A stretch of 9,080 nucleotides of DNA from Arcobacter sp. UBA7394 (GCA_002470185.1 DKNG01000248.1:1-9080); one strand, 5' to 3'. Numbered from the stretch's first letter, positions 1-8,979 are shown. Notes: generated from the sequence alone by a model not told the origin. A program made the numbers and translations.

Positions 1-1
1 A

Positions 2-256
2 GAAATCATCGATACTATATGTAGTACTTGTCATGGCTTTAATATGGAAAAAAGTTGTTTTGGTGTATCTGAAATTCCAAATACTTTAAGTTCCTCATAT
101 ATATTAGAATCTTTAACCGCATATCGTGCTGGAAAGAAGAGTGATTATAGAATGGGCTCAACAATGACTGCTGAAACTAGTACTTTAAGCGATGATGAAA
201 TCAAAGCTTTATCTATATATGTAAAAGCTTTAGGTAAAAAGAAAAGCAAAGAGTAA
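2..256 (+). CDS. Class I cytochrome c, 3' part only (5' end outside window)
   Basis: An open frame enters from the left edge (first full codon at base 2) and ends at TAA 254-256. It contains a CSTCH heme-attachment motif (CxxCH, bases 20-34). About 40 residues later comes an 'RMGSTM' segment (bases 149-166) that offers Met residues as the sixth heme ligand. The end is a typical C-terminal helix, 'LSDDEIKALSIYVKAL', followed by a lysine-rich tail. CxxCH, then a Met in a G/M-rich loop, then LSD-E-I-AL-Y is the layout of small periplasmic monoheme cytochromes of the c553/class I type, which carry electrons between respiratory complexes. The N-terminus, including the expected signal peptide, is not visible, so a larger or diheme protein is possible. 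The ATG at base 44 lies after the heme motif and is not the real start. No clear terminator follows. Confidence 0.85.
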   Translation, partial: EIIDTICSTCHGFNMEKSCFGVSEIPNTLSSSYILESLTAYRAGKKSDYRMGSTMTAETSTLSDDEIKALSIYVKALGKKKSKE

Positions 257-306
257 TACTCAATATAGTACTTCGTTTTATTATATGAATAAGGATATAC
301 TTTTCT

Positions 307-312
307 AAAGGA
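307..312 (+). promoter_or_regulatory. Ribosome binding site of the PAS gene
   Basis: AAAGGA lies six bases before the ATG at 319. It supports that start for the PAS protein. No other ATG with a comparable site is seen in the 62-nt gap after the cytochrome gene. Confidence 0.7.
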
Positions 313-318
313 TTTTAG

Positions 319-843
319 ATGGAAAAAGTTATTCCTAAAAATGGAGAAATTGAATTAGAAAAAAATAGATATCTTGTAAGTGAAACAGATGCAAAAGGTG
401 TAATAACTTATTGTAATGATTATTTTACGAAGATTTCAGGATATTCAAGAGAAGAACTAATAGGTCATCAGCATAATATTATTAGACATCCTGATATGCC
501 TAAAGTAATTTTTAGACTATTATGGCAAAGAATTCAATCTGGTAAAAATATCAACGCTGTTGTTAAAAATCTTGCAAAAGATGGTAATTATTATTGGATT
601 TTTACTGAATTTAAAACAAGAATTGATTTAGATGATAATTCAGTAATCGGTTATACAGCTCACAGAAAAAGTATATCTCATGATGCAGTAGACGTTATTG
701 CTTCTTTATATTCAAAACTAAAAGAAATAGAAGAAGAAAGTAGTATGGATGATGCGGAGAAATATTTAAATGAATTTTTAAAAGAACAAGGAAAAGAAAT
801 AAACTTTGTAAATCTTTTAGACCATATTCATAAATTCTATTAA
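319..843 (+). CDS. Stand-alone PAS domain protein, Aer/CetB-like energy/redox sensor
   Basis: A 174-residue soluble protein that is almost entirely one PAS domain (about residues 15-120). Visible signatures are 'ITYCNDYFTKISGYSREEL' (29-47), 'HNIIRHPDMP' (52-61), 'LLWQRIQSGK' (67-76), 'VKNLAKDGNYYW' (82-93) and 'VIGYTAHRKSI' (109-119). The HNIxRHPDMP...W...VKN...G-YYW pattern is typical of the FAD-binding PAS family of Aer. In Campylobacterota this family includes the short CetB-type proteins (about 165 residues), which pair with a separate membrane transducer for energy taxis. The last 50 residues are a charged helical tail without a known output domain, so the protein probably acts by binding a partner. 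No CetA-like transducer or methyl-accepting protein is in view. FAD binding and partner are inferred. It could be a sensory subunit for chemotaxis or for the kinase downstream, though the 158-nt gap argues against tight coupling. Confidence 0.85.
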   Translation: MEKVIPKNGEIELEKNRYLVSETDAKGVITYCNDYFTKISGYSREELIGHQHNIIRHPDMPKVIFRLLWQRIQSGKNINAVVKNLAKDGNYYWIFTEFKTRIDLDDNSVIGYTAHRKSISHDAVDVIASLYSKLKEIEEESSMDDAEKYLNEFLKEQGKEINFVNLLDHIHKFY

Positions 844-928
844 AAAGAAACTTTATATCTCTAAGACTTACTTATAAATTAATAATTATATATTGTTATT
901 AAATAATTTTAATGCTATGTTTTTATCG

Positions 929-934
929 TATAAT
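929..934 (+). promoter_or_regulatory. Candidate sigma-70 -10 box (TATAAT) for the kinase operon
   Basis: A perfect TATAAT is preceded by a T-rich run ('TGTTTTTATCG', 918-928). Campylobacterota vegetative promoters often have such a T-rich stretch and no conserved -35 box. Transcription would start near 941, giving a leader of about 60 nt that carries the inverted repeat at 951-981. The box overlaps a 12-bp AT-only palindrome (ATAATTAATTAT, 930-941). In DNA this AT-rich, chance matches are common, so this is a candidate only. Confidence 0.4.
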
Positions 935-950
935 TAATTATTATAAACTC

Positions 951-981
951 AAGATAAGTTTTTCATTTGACTACTTATCTT
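951..981. repeat. 9-bp perfect inverted repeat in the kinase leader
   Basis: AAGATAAGT (951-959) and ACTTATCTT (973-981) are exact reverse complements separated by 13 bases. The repeat ends 10 bases before the AAGG ribosome binding site of the large kinase gene and lies downstream of the candidate -10 box. It could be a regulator binding site or an RNA hairpin in the 5' leader. It is not followed by a clean T-run, so it is unlikely to be an intrinsic terminator for the PAS gene. The identity of any binding protein cannot be read from the sequence. Confidence 0.5.
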
Positions 982-990
982 AGAAAAAGT

Positions 991-994
991 AAGG
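991..994 (+). promoter_or_regulatory. Ribosome binding site of the large kinase gene
   Basis: AAGG sits seven bases before the ATG at 1002 and supports that start. The first residues ([12 protein letters not shown]) lead directly into the kinase-like domain. Confidence 0.6.
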
Positions 995-1001
995 TATAAA
1001 A

Positions 1002-4000
1002 ATGAAGAGTAGACTTTATGAAATAATAGATGATGGAAACCATGTTTTATCTAGAAAAAGCAATTTAAGTTCTAAAGATGCCAATAAACAATGGCGTTAT
1101 GAAATGCAGTTTTCTAAGCAGTTAAATTCAAAGTTTATTCTTCAATCTATAAAAGTTGATGAAGTTAGTGCCAATTTACTTTATGAAAACTTTTCTTTAA
1201 CTACACTTCATGATTTAATGGTTGACAATCTTTTGACAATTGAGCAAAAAATTGACATTTCTTACTCACTAGTTCAAGCTTTAAGTGCTATTCATTCAAG
1301 TAAGTTTGTATATTTAGCCTTAGAACCTAGTAAGATTTTATATGATTTATCAAAAAAAGAGTTAAAGCTTTTTGATTTAAGTAGAATTGTACAATACCAA
1401 AAAAAATATAGTTTTGATGAATTATCAGAATCTTCTATAAATTTAAACTATATTTCTCCAGAGCAAACAGGACGAACTAATACAAATCTAGATTATAGAA
1501 GTGACTTTTATATTCTAGGTATTATTCTTTATGAACTTTTTTATCATAAGCCACCATTTGTTGATAGTGATCCTAATAAACTAGTATATAAACATCTTGC
1601 TTTATCTGTTTCCTTTCCTAAAGAGATTTCAGTAGGTAATATTATTCCAAAAATTATTGCAAAACTTTTAAGTAAGTCTCAAGATGAACGATACCAAACT
1701 CATAATATCTTACTTCAAGATATAAAAGTGGCATTAGATGATATTAAAGGTTTAAACAAAGCAAGTGATGAATTTATTGTTGCTAAAAATGATATTAACT
1801 CGCAGTTTAATATTCCTCAAAATTTATATGGTAGACAAAATGAGATTAAAAGGCTTCGTTTTTTACTTGATTATGCAATAACAGAACACTCAGTATTTGC
1901 TGTTGTTTCTGGATATTCTGGTATAGGAAAATCTCGTGTTATACATGAATTATCACCTATTGTAAAATCTAAAAATGGTTTTTTCCTTGAAGGAAAATTT
2001 GAACAGTTTAAAAAAGATATTCCTTACTCTGCCTTAATTAATGCCATTTCTTTATTAATAGATTATTTATTTACGCTTCCTAAAAGTGATTATTTAAAAT
2101 GGCAAAAAAAGTTAAATGATAAAGTAGGACCTTCTATTCAATTAATAGCAGAGTTAATACCCAAACTTCAAACTTTGAAAATTTATAATGAAGAGTTACC
2201 TGAAGTAGGAGCAGCAGAAGCTCAAAAGCGTTTTCATAATGCTTTTATAAACTTAATGACAGCCTTTTGTGAGGAGGGTTCTTCTTTAGTTATCTTTTTA
2301 GATGATTTACAATGGGCAGATAATGCAACTTTGAAATTAATTGAAAATATTGTTTCAAATTTAAAACAAAAAGGTCTATTTTTTGTAGGAGCATATAGAG
2401 ATAATATTGTAAAAAAATCTCACCCCTTATCTCAAATGTTTTATGAATTAGAGCAAAATAATATTAATTACGATGATATAAAATTAATGCCATTATTACT
2501 AGATGATGTATTATTATTAGTCTCACATACTCTAAAAAAAGATACAAAAGATGTTGTACCTTTAGCAAAAGCATTATATGAAACAACTCAAGGGAACCCT
2601 TTTTTCTTAAGAGCTACATTAAAACAATTATATGACAATGGTATTATCTATTTTGATGAATATAGTGCTTTATGGAAGTGGAAAAAAGAACAGTTAAATA
2701 AAATGAAATTTAGTGCAAATGTTGTAGATCTAATGCTTAGTAAACTTAAAACATATGATGAAGATGATCAGTTTTTATTGTCACTAGCTTCATTAATTGG
2801 TACAAATTTTTCTTTAAAAATTCTAAGTAAAGTGGTTCAAAAAGATTATACTCAAACTTTAAAACATTTAGAAATTGCACTTGAAGATAAACTTATTGTT
2901 CCTCAAAATAATGCATATTTATTTATATCAGATAAACATGAGTTAGAGAAAGCACAATTTTCTTTTATCCATGATAGAGTTCAACAATCATCAAATTTAT
3001 TAATGGATGAATCAAGTACAAAATACTATAAATTACAAATTGGTAAAGAACTTTTAAAAGAGGAAGATGAATCTTTACTTTTTCAAGTAGTAGAACAGCT
3101 AAATGTTGGAATAGATTTAGTTGAAAATGAATCACAAAGAATGGAATATGCACGCTTAAATCTAAAGGCTGCATTACAAGCCAAAAAAGCTTCAGCTTTT
3201 ATTCCTGCAAGGGAATTTTTAAAGGTAGCAGTTGAATTTATTGTCGATAATAATGATGAAAATATACTATCTTTATCAATAGATATATATAGAGAACTTG
3301 CACAAACTGCATATTTATCAGGGGAATTTGAATTAGCTGATACTTGTTATTCAAAGTTAAAAGAATTTGAAATGCATAAGCTACAAAAAATACAATATCT
3401 TTTGGTTCAAGCAAATCATTATCAACTTCAAGGAAGATTTTATGATGCTTTAGATGTTATTAATGAAGGTATTTCTCTTGCTGGTATTTCATTTCCTAGT
3501 GAAAGTGAAGAATTAGAAAAATTAATGCATGATGAGTATGCATTTATTGATAGATATATTAAAGAATCAAATAAGAATATTTTAAATATGAATGATATGA
3601 AAGACCCACTTTTAATAGCTGTTATGGAACTAATGAGAGTTCAGTGGTATGCTTCTTATTTAGTGGGGAATAATATATTAAACTCTGTAATTTCTCTTAC
3701 AATGACAAAATTATCTTTACAAGAAGGTTGTAGTGATATTACTTCTTTTGCTTTTGTTACTAGTGCATTAGTTGCACATATGGCCAAAAATGATCCAATT
3801 CAAGGAAAATTAATGGGTGAATTGGCAATTGAAATCTCTGATAAAAGAAATAATAGATATATTAGAGGAACAACTTATCTTCTTTATACAACATTTACTC
3901 ACCCTTGGCATAGTTCAATTCAATCATCAATCCCTTATTTTAAAACCGCATGGGAGTGTTCTGAGGAAACAAATGATTATGTAACTGCTGGATATATTAT

Positions 4001-7000
4001 TAATGTAAAATCTACAGATAGTTTAATTGCTAGCATGAATCTTAAGTCCTTAGAAAAACAGTATTCTCAAGAGATTCATTACTTACAAAAAGTTAAGCAA
4101 AAAGATATGGAAGATGCAACTGTAGCTGGTGCTGTTCAGGCTGTTAGAGCACTTTTAGGAAAAACAATAAATGATAGTTTTGATGATGAGAACTTTAATG
4201 AACTTTCATATTTGAAGCAGTATGAAAGTACTGGATTACATCAAGCATATTTTTATCAAGCGAGAATTAGACATGCTTATATTATGCAAAGTGCAAATAT
4301 GTCAGATTATGCAAGTAAACATACTATTGTTGAACAATTTGTACCAGGACAAGCAAAAATATTTGAAGCTAATTTTTACTCAGCTTTAATTTATTTATGT
4401 ATTTGCAAGACAGTTAATTCAAAAGAGTTTGAATTAGCATATGAAATTTATGAGAAGTTTTGTAATTGGGAACAAAATACTAAATCTAATTTTACTCATA
4501 AGAGATTATTACTAGAAGCAGAAATAGCAAATATAAATGGTGACTCAATTAAGGCTCAACAATGTTACGAAGAAGCTATAAAATCAGCCCAAGAGTATGG
4601 TTTTTCTAATGTAACTGCTGTTGCTTATGAGTGTTATGCCAGATTTGCATATAAATTTAGATTAGATAGTTTATTAAGAATGTGTCTAGAAAAAGCACAT
4701 TTTTGGTATGGATATTGGGGTGCTATTGCTAAACAAAAACAACTTGAATTAAAGTGGAAAAAGTTTGATATTAATTTCAAAAAAGAAAAAGAGAATATTA
4801 ATTCTTTTGAAACTCAAACAATTTTTGACTCTCTAAATCAATTATCAAGTGCTTTAAAAAGAGATTCTATTTCAAATATTTTTTTAGAAACTGTAACAAA
4901 ATATTCAGGTGCAACATATGCAGCATTAATTCATGTTGAACAAGAAAAGCTTCATATGATTGCACAGGATATTCAAAATGAAAATAAAATTAAACTATTT
5001 AATATAGGGGAGTTTATATTAGATGGCAATAGTGAGTTTGTGCCTGAAAACTTACTTAATTATACTTTGAAAACTCAGAAAACACAACTTTTTGATTCTC
5101 CTGTTGAATGGACAGCATTAGGTGCAAATATATATTTAGAAAATAAAAAACCTCTTTGTATTATTGTTCAGCCATTGATGAATCAAGAGGGTATTACAGC
5201 GCTTTTATATTTAGAACATGAGCATTTGAGTCATGCTTTTAATGATAAAATTGTGCAATCGATTTCTTTAATATCTCAACAAGCAGCAACAGCTATTGAT
5301 AATGCAACATTGTATGAAGATATGGAAAAAAGAATTAAAAAAAGAACAAAAGAACTTGAAGTAGAAAAAGAAAAAGCAGAAGAAAGTACAAAAGCAAAAT
5401 CAGAATTTCTAGCAAATATGTCCCATGAGATAAGAACACCTCTTCATGGTATTTTAGGAATGAACCATTTACTTTTACAAACTGAATTATCTATAAAACA
5501 AAAAAATTACATTGAAAAAATTGATAATAGTTCAAGAAATCTTCTTGAAATAATCAATGATATTCTTGATTTCTCAAAAATTGAAGCAGGGCAATTAAAG
5601 CTTGATAAAATCGAATTTGATTTATTTAAAACTATTGAAAATGTAATTGCTTTAATTGAATTAAAAGCTCACGAAAAAAACCTTGAATTAGTTGTTGATT
5701 ATGATATTCGTGCATCAAAGTTTTTTTATGCGGATAGTTTAAGGATTACTCAAATTTTAACGAATCTTTTAAGTAATGCCGTTAAGTTTACAGATTCTGG
5801 CGAAATTGCTATTGATATAAAAAGAATAAGTAAAAGTAGATATAGATTTGAGATAAGTGATACGGGTATTGGGTTAACCTTAGAAGAACAAAATAAACTA
5901 TTTAAATCATTTTCGCAAGCTGATAGTAGTACTACTAGAAAGTATGGTGGTTCTGGATTAGGTTTAAGTATTTGTAAGCAACTAGTTGATTTGATGAATG
6001 GTAAAATTTGGATTGAATCACAAAAGGGTATTGGTAGTTCTTTTATTTTTGAAATTGATTTAGAAGAAGTGGAATTTGAATATAAAAATATTTCTTTTGA
6101 TGATAAAAAAGTTTTAGTTGTTGATAGTAATAACTCTTGGCAAAAAGTTATAAAAAAAATCCTTAGTATGTTTGGTTTTGATGTTCTAAGTGTTTTTAGT
6201 ATGAATGCGGCAAATGATATTATCAATGAAAATAAACTAGATTTAGTTTTAGTTAACTGGAATGAATTTAAACAAAAACAAATGGATGAACTTAAAAATA
6301 TAAAAGAACAATTAGATGATAATTGTAAACTTGCAGTTCTATCAAGCTCATTTAATTATTCTTCTGTAATTAATCAATCAAAAGATTTAGGAATTAGTTT
6401 TGTTTTGCAAAAACCAATAAATCAGTTTGTTTTAAATGAAATATTAAATAGTATCTTTTTTAAAAATGAAAGAATTGAATATTCATTTAAATCAGAAAAA
6501 AATAGTTTTAAAAATCAACTTCCTTCACTTCATGGAAGTAATATACTATTAGTTGAAGATAATTTGATTAATCAAGATATTATTTTAGGGTTATTAGAAC
6601 ATAGTGGTATTAATATTGATTTAGCAATGAATGGAAAAGAAGCAATTGATTTATTTACAAAGAATATAAATAAATATGAATTAATACTTATGGATATTCA
6701 AATGCCTATTATGGATGGGTTTGAAGCTACAAAATTAATAAGACAAAAAGATAAAAAAATACCTATTATTGCATTAACTGCAAATGCAATGTTGGAAGAC
6801 CAACAGAAAACGAAAATAGCTAAAATAAATGAGCATTTAAATAAACCAGTAAATGTAAATAAATTATATGAAATACTACTAAAATATATAAGTAAAAAAA
6901 TCTCAATAATTGAAAAAATTGATATTGATGATGAAAAAAATGCTGATTTCCCAAGGCTTAGAAATATAGATATTAAAAAAGGATTATCATTTTTAGGTAA

Positions 7001-7487
7001 TAATAGCACCTTATATAAAAATATACTTAATAATTTTTACAATGATTATGTTAATATAAATTTAAATAGTTTTTTAGATAAAGAATTTTATATCATCTTA
7101 CATACGATAAAAGGACTAAGTGCTAATATTGGTGCTAATAACTTATCAAAAACTGCTTATAAGATTGAAGAAACTAGGGATAGAAGGTTAGTAAACTCCT
7201 TAAATGAAGAATTGTATAAGGTTTTAAGTGATATTGAGAGTTTAAATATTACAAAAGCTAAAAAGCTAGAAAATAAAAAAATATTAAAAAAACGCAAGAG
7301 AGATGAACTTTTTAGTCTTTTATTAGTTGCATCTAAAACTAAATTAATCAAAAAATGTAAGCCTATATTAGAAGAAATTGATTGTTATAACCTTGATAGT
7401 AATGATCAGTTATTGTTTAATGAAGTAAAGATTTTAATTAAAAGATACAAGTTTAAAGAAATAATTAATATATTGGAAAAATCATGA
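1002..7487 (+). CDS. Giant hybrid histidine kinase: pseudokinase-STAND ATPase-GAF-HisKA-HATPase-REC-REC-HPt
   Basis: A 2161-residue protein without an obvious membrane segment, so probably cytoplasmic. Domains in order: Ser/Thr kinase-like (about 20-245; SPEQTGR 152-158, DYRSDFY 164-170); STAND/AAA ATPase (about 275-560; Walker A GYSGIGKS 304-311, Walker B '[11 protein letters not shown]' 430-440); helical, TPR-like region (about 680-1260); GAF (about 1285-1435); coiled coil (1436-1465); HisKA with H1475 in 'MSHEIRTP'; HATPase (N box N1588/N1592, DTGIG 1620-1624, GGSGLGL 1649-1655); receiver 1 (1702-1820); receiver 2 (1847-1962; D1853, D1898, T1926, K1948); HPt with H2034 in '[12 protein letters not shown]'; a Lys-rich helical tail (2085-2161). 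This is the 'trifunctional Ser/Thr kinase/ATP-binding/sensor histidine kinase' architecture, known from cyanobacteria, proteobacteria and fungal group X kinases. The kinase-like domain lacks catalytic residues (HRD Asp is A106). Receiver 1 has N1752 where the phosphoacceptor Asp should be. Histidine kinase, receiver 2 and HPt look intact, allowing relay H1475 to D1898 to H2034. The input signal is unknown. The stop overlaps the next start, so its output is probably the diguanylate cyclase. Confidence 0.93.
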   Translation: MKSRLYEIIDDGNHVLSRKSNLSSKDANKQWRYEMQFSKQLNSKFILQSIKVDEVSANLLYENFSLTTLHDLMVDNLLTIEQKIDISYSLVQALSAIHSSKFVYLALEPSKILYDLSKKELKLFDLSRIVQYQKKYSFDELSESSINLNYISPEQTGRTNTNLDYRSDFYILGIILYELFYHKPPFVDSDPNKLVYKHLALSVSFPKEISVGNIIPKIIAKLLSKSQDERYQTHNILLQDIKVALDDIKGLNKASDEFIVAKNDINSQFNIPQNLYGRQNEIKRLRFLLDYAITEHSVFAVVSGYSGIGKSRVIHELSPIVKSKNGFFLEGKFEQFKKDIPYSALINAISLLIDYLFTLPKSDYLKWQKKLNDKVGPSIQLIAELIPKLQTLKIYNEELPEVGAAEAQKRFHNAFINLMTAFCEEGSSLVIFLDDLQWADNATLKLIENIVSNLKQKGLFFVGAYRDNIVKKSHPLSQMFYELEQNNINYDDIKLMPLLLDDVLLLVSHTLKKDTKDVVPLAKALYETTQGNPFFLRATLKQLYDNGIIYFDEYSALWKWKKEQLNKMKFSANVVDLMLSKLKTYDEDDQFLLSLASLIGTNFSLKILSKVVQKDYTQTLKHLEIALEDKLIVPQNNAYLFISDKHELEKAQFSFIHDRVQQSSNLLMDESSTKYYKLQIGKELLKEEDESLLFQVVEQLNVGIDLVENESQRMEYARLNLKAALQAKKASAFIPAREFLKVAVEFIVDNNDENILSLSIDIYRELAQTAYLSGEFELADTCYSKLKEFEMHKLQKIQYLLVQANHYQLQGRFYDALDVINEGISLAGISFPSESEELEKLMHDEYAFIDRYIKESNKNILNMNDMKDPLLIAVMELMRVQWYASYLVGNNILNSVISLTMTKLSLQEGCSDITSFAFVTSALVAHMAKNDPIQGKLMGELAIEISDKRNNRYIRGTTYLLYTTFTHPWHSSIQSSIPYFKTAWECSEETNDYVTAGYIINVKSTDSLIASMNLKSLEKQYSQEIHYLQKVKQKDMEDATVAGAVQAVRALLGKTINDSFDDENFNELSYLKQYESTGLHQAYFYQARIRHAYIMQSANMSDYASKHTIVEQFVPGQAKIFEANFYSALIYLCICKTVNSKEFELAYEIYEKFCNWEQNTKSNFTHKRLLLEAEIANINGDSIKAQQCYEEAIKSAQEYGFSNVTAVAYECYARFAYKFRLDSLLRMCLEKAHFWYGYWGAIAKQKQLELKWKKFDINFKKEKENINSFETQTIFDSLNQLSSALKRDSISNIFLETVTKYSGATYAALIHVEQEKLHMIAQDIQNENKIKLFNIGEFILDGNSEFVPENLLNYTLKTQKTQLFDSPVEWTALGANIYLENKKPLCIIVQPLMNQEGITALLYLEHEHLSHAFNDKIVQSISLISQQAATAIDNATLYEDMEKRIKKRTKELEVEKEKAEESTKAKSEFLANMSHEIRTPLHGILGMNHLLLQTELSIKQKNYIEKIDNSSRNLLEIINDILDFSKIEAGQLKLDKIEFDLFKTIENVIALIELKAHEKNLELVVDYDIRASKFFYADSLRITQILTNLLSNAVKFTDSGEIAIDIKRISKSRYRFEISDTGIGLTLEEQNKLFKSFSQADSSTTRKYGGSGLGLSICKQLVDLMNGKIWIESQKGIGSSFIFEIDLEEVEFEYKNISFDDKKVLVVDSNNSWQKVIKKILSMFGFDVLSVFSMNAANDIINENKLDLVLVNWNEFKQKQMDELKNIKEQLDDNCKLAVLSSSFNYSSVINQSKDLGISFVLQKPINQFVLNEILNSIFFKNERIEYSFKSEKNSFKNQLPSLHGSNILLVEDNLINQDIILGLLEHSGINIDLAMNGKEAIDLFTKNINKYELILMDIQMPIMDGFEATKLIRQKDKKIPIIALTANAMLEDQQKTKIAKINEHLNKPVNVNKLYEILLKYISKKISIIEKIDIDDEKNADFPRLRNIDIKKGLSFLGNNSTLYKNILNNFYNDYVNINLNSFLDKEFYIILHTIKGLSANIGANNLSKTAYKIEETRDRRLVNSLNEELYKVLSDIESLNITKAKKLENKKILKKRKRDELFSLLLVASKTKLIKKCKPILEEIDCYNLDSNDQLLFNEVKILIKRYKFKEIINILEKS
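7475..7487 (+). promoter_or_regulatory. Translational coupling junction: weak RBS plus ATGA overlap
   Basis: The ATG of the diguanylate cyclase gene (7484-7486) and the TGA of the kinase gene (7485-7487) share the tetranucleotide ATGA. Upstream is only a weak GGA(AA) site at 7475-7477, six bases before the start. The arrangement suggests that ribosomes finishing the kinase re-initiate on the second gene, tying the two protein amounts together. Confidence 0.75.
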
Positions 7488-8365
7488 ATAATAAAATATT
7501 AGTAGTAGATGATAGTGAGTCAAGTATTGAAATATTAGTTGAACTTTTAGGTTCTGATTATGATGTATTAGTTGCTTTAGACGGGGAAACTGCCATTGAA
7601 ATAGCAAATGAAGATAAACCTAAAATCATTTTATTAGATATTGTAATGCCAGAATTAAATGGCTTTGAAGTTTGTCAAAGACTAAAAGGTTCAGTCTGTA
7701 CAAAAGATATTCCTATTATTTTTATTACTGCAAAAAGTGATGAAAGCTCAATAGAGATGGCTTATGATTTAGGTGGTATTGATTATGTTACAAAACCTTT
7801 TAAATCAAAAGAATTACTAGCAAGAGTTAAAACTCAAATTGAATTAAAGAATCTAATTACTTCTTTAGAGTATTTGTCATCACACGATACAATGACGGGT
7901 ATTTTAAATAGAAGAAAATTCTTTGAATTGGCAGCTTTAAATTTTAACAAGAAAAAAGAAAATCAATATTCTGTAATGATTGATATAGATAGATTTAAAA
8001 ATATAAATGATCTTTTTGGACATCATATGGGTGATGTTGTAATTAAAAAAGTTGTTAATACTATTGATTCTCATGTGAAAGAAGATACTCTTTTTGCTAG
8101 ATTAGGGGGAGAGGAGTTTGTTTTATTTGGACAGTATGACTCAAAAGATTCAATTTATAATGAAGTAGAAATTATAAGAAAGAAAATAGAAGATTTACAA
8201 ATCTATGAAGATTCTGGAAAAGAAATATCAGTAACAATTAGTTGTGGTATTAGTTTTTATAATGACAAATTTACTAGTATTGATGAGTTACTTAAAGATG
8301 CTGATGAAGCTTTATATGAAGCAAAAGGACAAGGTAGAAATAAATCAGTAATTCGAAACTCTTAG
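7484..8365 (+). CDS. Response regulator diguanylate cyclase (REC-GGDEF)
   Basis: A 293-residue soluble protein in two parts. The receiver domain (about 3-120) has the acidic pair D9/D10, phosphoacceptor D52 in '[13 protein letters not shown]', T82 and K104 in 'YVTKPF', all intact. The GGDEF domain (about 125-290) opens with '[14 protein letters not shown]' (133-146). It carries the metal/GTP residues D167, N175 and D184 ('[12 protein letters not shown]', 'GHHMGD') and the catalytic motif GGEEF (208-212), so cyclase activity (2 GTP to c-di-GMP) is expected. The place of the inhibitory RxxD site, five residues before GGEEF, reads KEDT (199-202), so classical product inhibition is probably absent. 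No EAL or HD-GYP domain is fused. The 4-nt overlap with the kinase gene makes it the natural final phosphate acceptor from HPt H2034. It resembles PleD/WspR-type regulators, with one receiver. Confidence 0.93.
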   Translation: MNNKILVVDDSESSIEILVELLGSDYDVLVALDGETAIEIANEDKPKIILLDIVMPELNGFEVCQRLKGSVCTKDIPIIFITAKSDESSIEMAYDLGGIDYVTKPFKSKELLARVKTQIELKNLITSLEYLSSHDTMTGILNRRKFFELAALNFNKKKENQYSVMIDIDRFKNINDLFGHHMGDVVIKKVVNTIDSHVKEDTLFARLGGEEFVLFGQYDSKDSIYNEVEIIRKKIEDLQIYEDSGKEISVTISCGISFYNDKFTSIDELLKDADEALYEAKGQGRNKSVIRNS

Positions 8366-8413
8366 ACTAAAGTTTTGGCAAATGCCATTTTCTATAATAA
8401 GCTAATAGTCTAA
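8362..8413. repeat. Inverted repeat with nested small hairpin at the convergent gene ends
   Basis: TTAGACTA (8362-8369) and TAGTCTAA (8406-8413) are exact reverse complements. Between them lies TGGCA-AA-TGCCA (8376-8387), followed by TTTT (8388-8391). The left arm spans both stop codons and the rest lies inside the 3' end of the minus-strand gene. The inner hairpin plus T-run could act as a weak terminator for the diguanylate cyclase transcript. On the minus strand no T-run follows. The stem is short, so termination strength is doubtful. Confidence 0.35.
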
Positions 8414-8972
8414 ATATAGTTCCAAATACAAATACAATTGTTAAATTAAATAAACTTATTTGATTAAATGCATTTAAAATATAAATAATTACACCAATAG
8501 ACATAGCTACTGTTGCATAAAATTCAGAAACTAAAATAAAAGGTATTTTGTTTATTAAAATATCTCTTGTAGTTCCCCCTCCCACGGCTGTTAAAAAGGC
8601 TAAAATTACAATTCCCAAGAAATTAAATTCACTTTCAATTGCCACTAATGATCCAGTTATTGCAAATGAAGATAATCCTATCGCATCAAGTAATATAAAT
8701 GCAGTTTTCCCTTCTAAGTTAGAAATTTTATGAAGCTTAAATACTAAGGCAATTAATACTGTAGCAACTACTAAAATAATTGGTAAATCATGTGAAAAAA
8801 TATAAGGTGTTCTTCCTGCTATTGCATCTCTTATAACTCCACCACCAAGGGCTGTCAAAAAAGCTGAAATAAATACACCTAAAATATCTAGTTTATAATG
8901 AATTGCAATTAGAAAACCACTTAATGCAAAAGAGATTATTCCTATAATATCTGCTAATTCTAAAGTTGTCAT
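8367..8972 (-). CDS. TRIC/UPF0126 family membrane protein (YadS/YicG-like)
   Basis: A 201-residue, very hydrophobic inner-membrane protein with an internal duplication of about 85-90 residues. Each half carries the family signature: 'FLTALGGGVIRD' (38-49) and 'FLTAVGGGTTRD' (126-137), with GGG and Arg-Asp conserved. Each half starts with a helix of the type 'IGIISFALSG' (10-19) or 'IGLSSFAITG' (98-107). A seventh helix near 175-190 is followed by a basic end, 'RKWHLPKL', usual in this family. Length matches the bacterial proteins (about 200-210 residues). Prokaryotic TRIC proteins form trimeric monovalent cation channels; the Pfam name for this family also suggests glycine transport, so substrate is not certain. 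The start at 8972 is supported by AAGG at 8980-8983 on the minus strand, seven bases away. The gene converges on the diguanylate cyclase gene with one base between stop codons. No functional link to the kinase operon is evident. Confidence 0.92.
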   Translation of the reverse strand: MTTLELADIIGIISFALSGFLIAIHYKLDILGVFISAFLTALGGGVIRDAIAGRTPYIFSHDLPIILVVATVLIALVFKLHKISNLEGKTAFILLDAIGLSSFAITGSLVAIESEFNFLGIVILAFLTAVGGGTTRDILINKIPFILVSEFYATVAMSIGVIIYILNAFNQISLFNLTIVFVFGTIFRLLAYYRKWHLPKL

Positions 8973-8979
8973 ATGTTTA

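Noticed and set aside
44..256. ATG at 44 as the start of a 70-residue protein
   Set aside because: The same frame is open back to the window edge and includes the CxxCH heme motif upstream of this ATG, so the real start lies outside the window.
251..270. GAGTA-A-TACTC and TACT/AGTA pairings after the cytochrome gene as a terminator
   Set aside because: One pairing has a one-base loop and the other only four pairs, with no T-run directly after. Too weak to support a terminator.
967..1000. TTGACT (967-972) and TATAAA (995-1000) as a promoter for the kinase gene
   Set aside because: The spacing of 22 bases is too long and the -10 box would touch the start codon, leaving no leader or ribosome binding site. 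The TATAAT at 929-934 fits better.
2965..3174. 69-codon minus-strand open frame, and a similar one at 7157-7351
   Set aside because: Both are fully inside the kinase gene, with Leu/Phe/Ser-rich content and no recognisable domain. They are treated as chance frames.
5750..6226. 158-codon open frame on the minus strand inside the kinase gene
   Set aside because: It lies opposite the HATPase and receiver 1 coding region, where the plus-strand motifs are unmistakable. The predicted protein is a low-complexity Ser/Leu/Ile/Phe string, as expected from the complement of AT-rich coding DNA.
6698..7009. 103-codon minus-strand open frame that looks hydrophobic
   Set aside because: It is opposite receiver 2, including the phosphoacceptor region and beyond. 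The hydrophobicity comes from complementing Lys/Asn/Glu-rich codons, and no family motif is seen.
8548..8733. 61-codon plus-strand open frame
   Set aside because: It is antisense to the middle of the TRIC-family gene, whose duplicated GGGxxRD motifs establish the coding strand.
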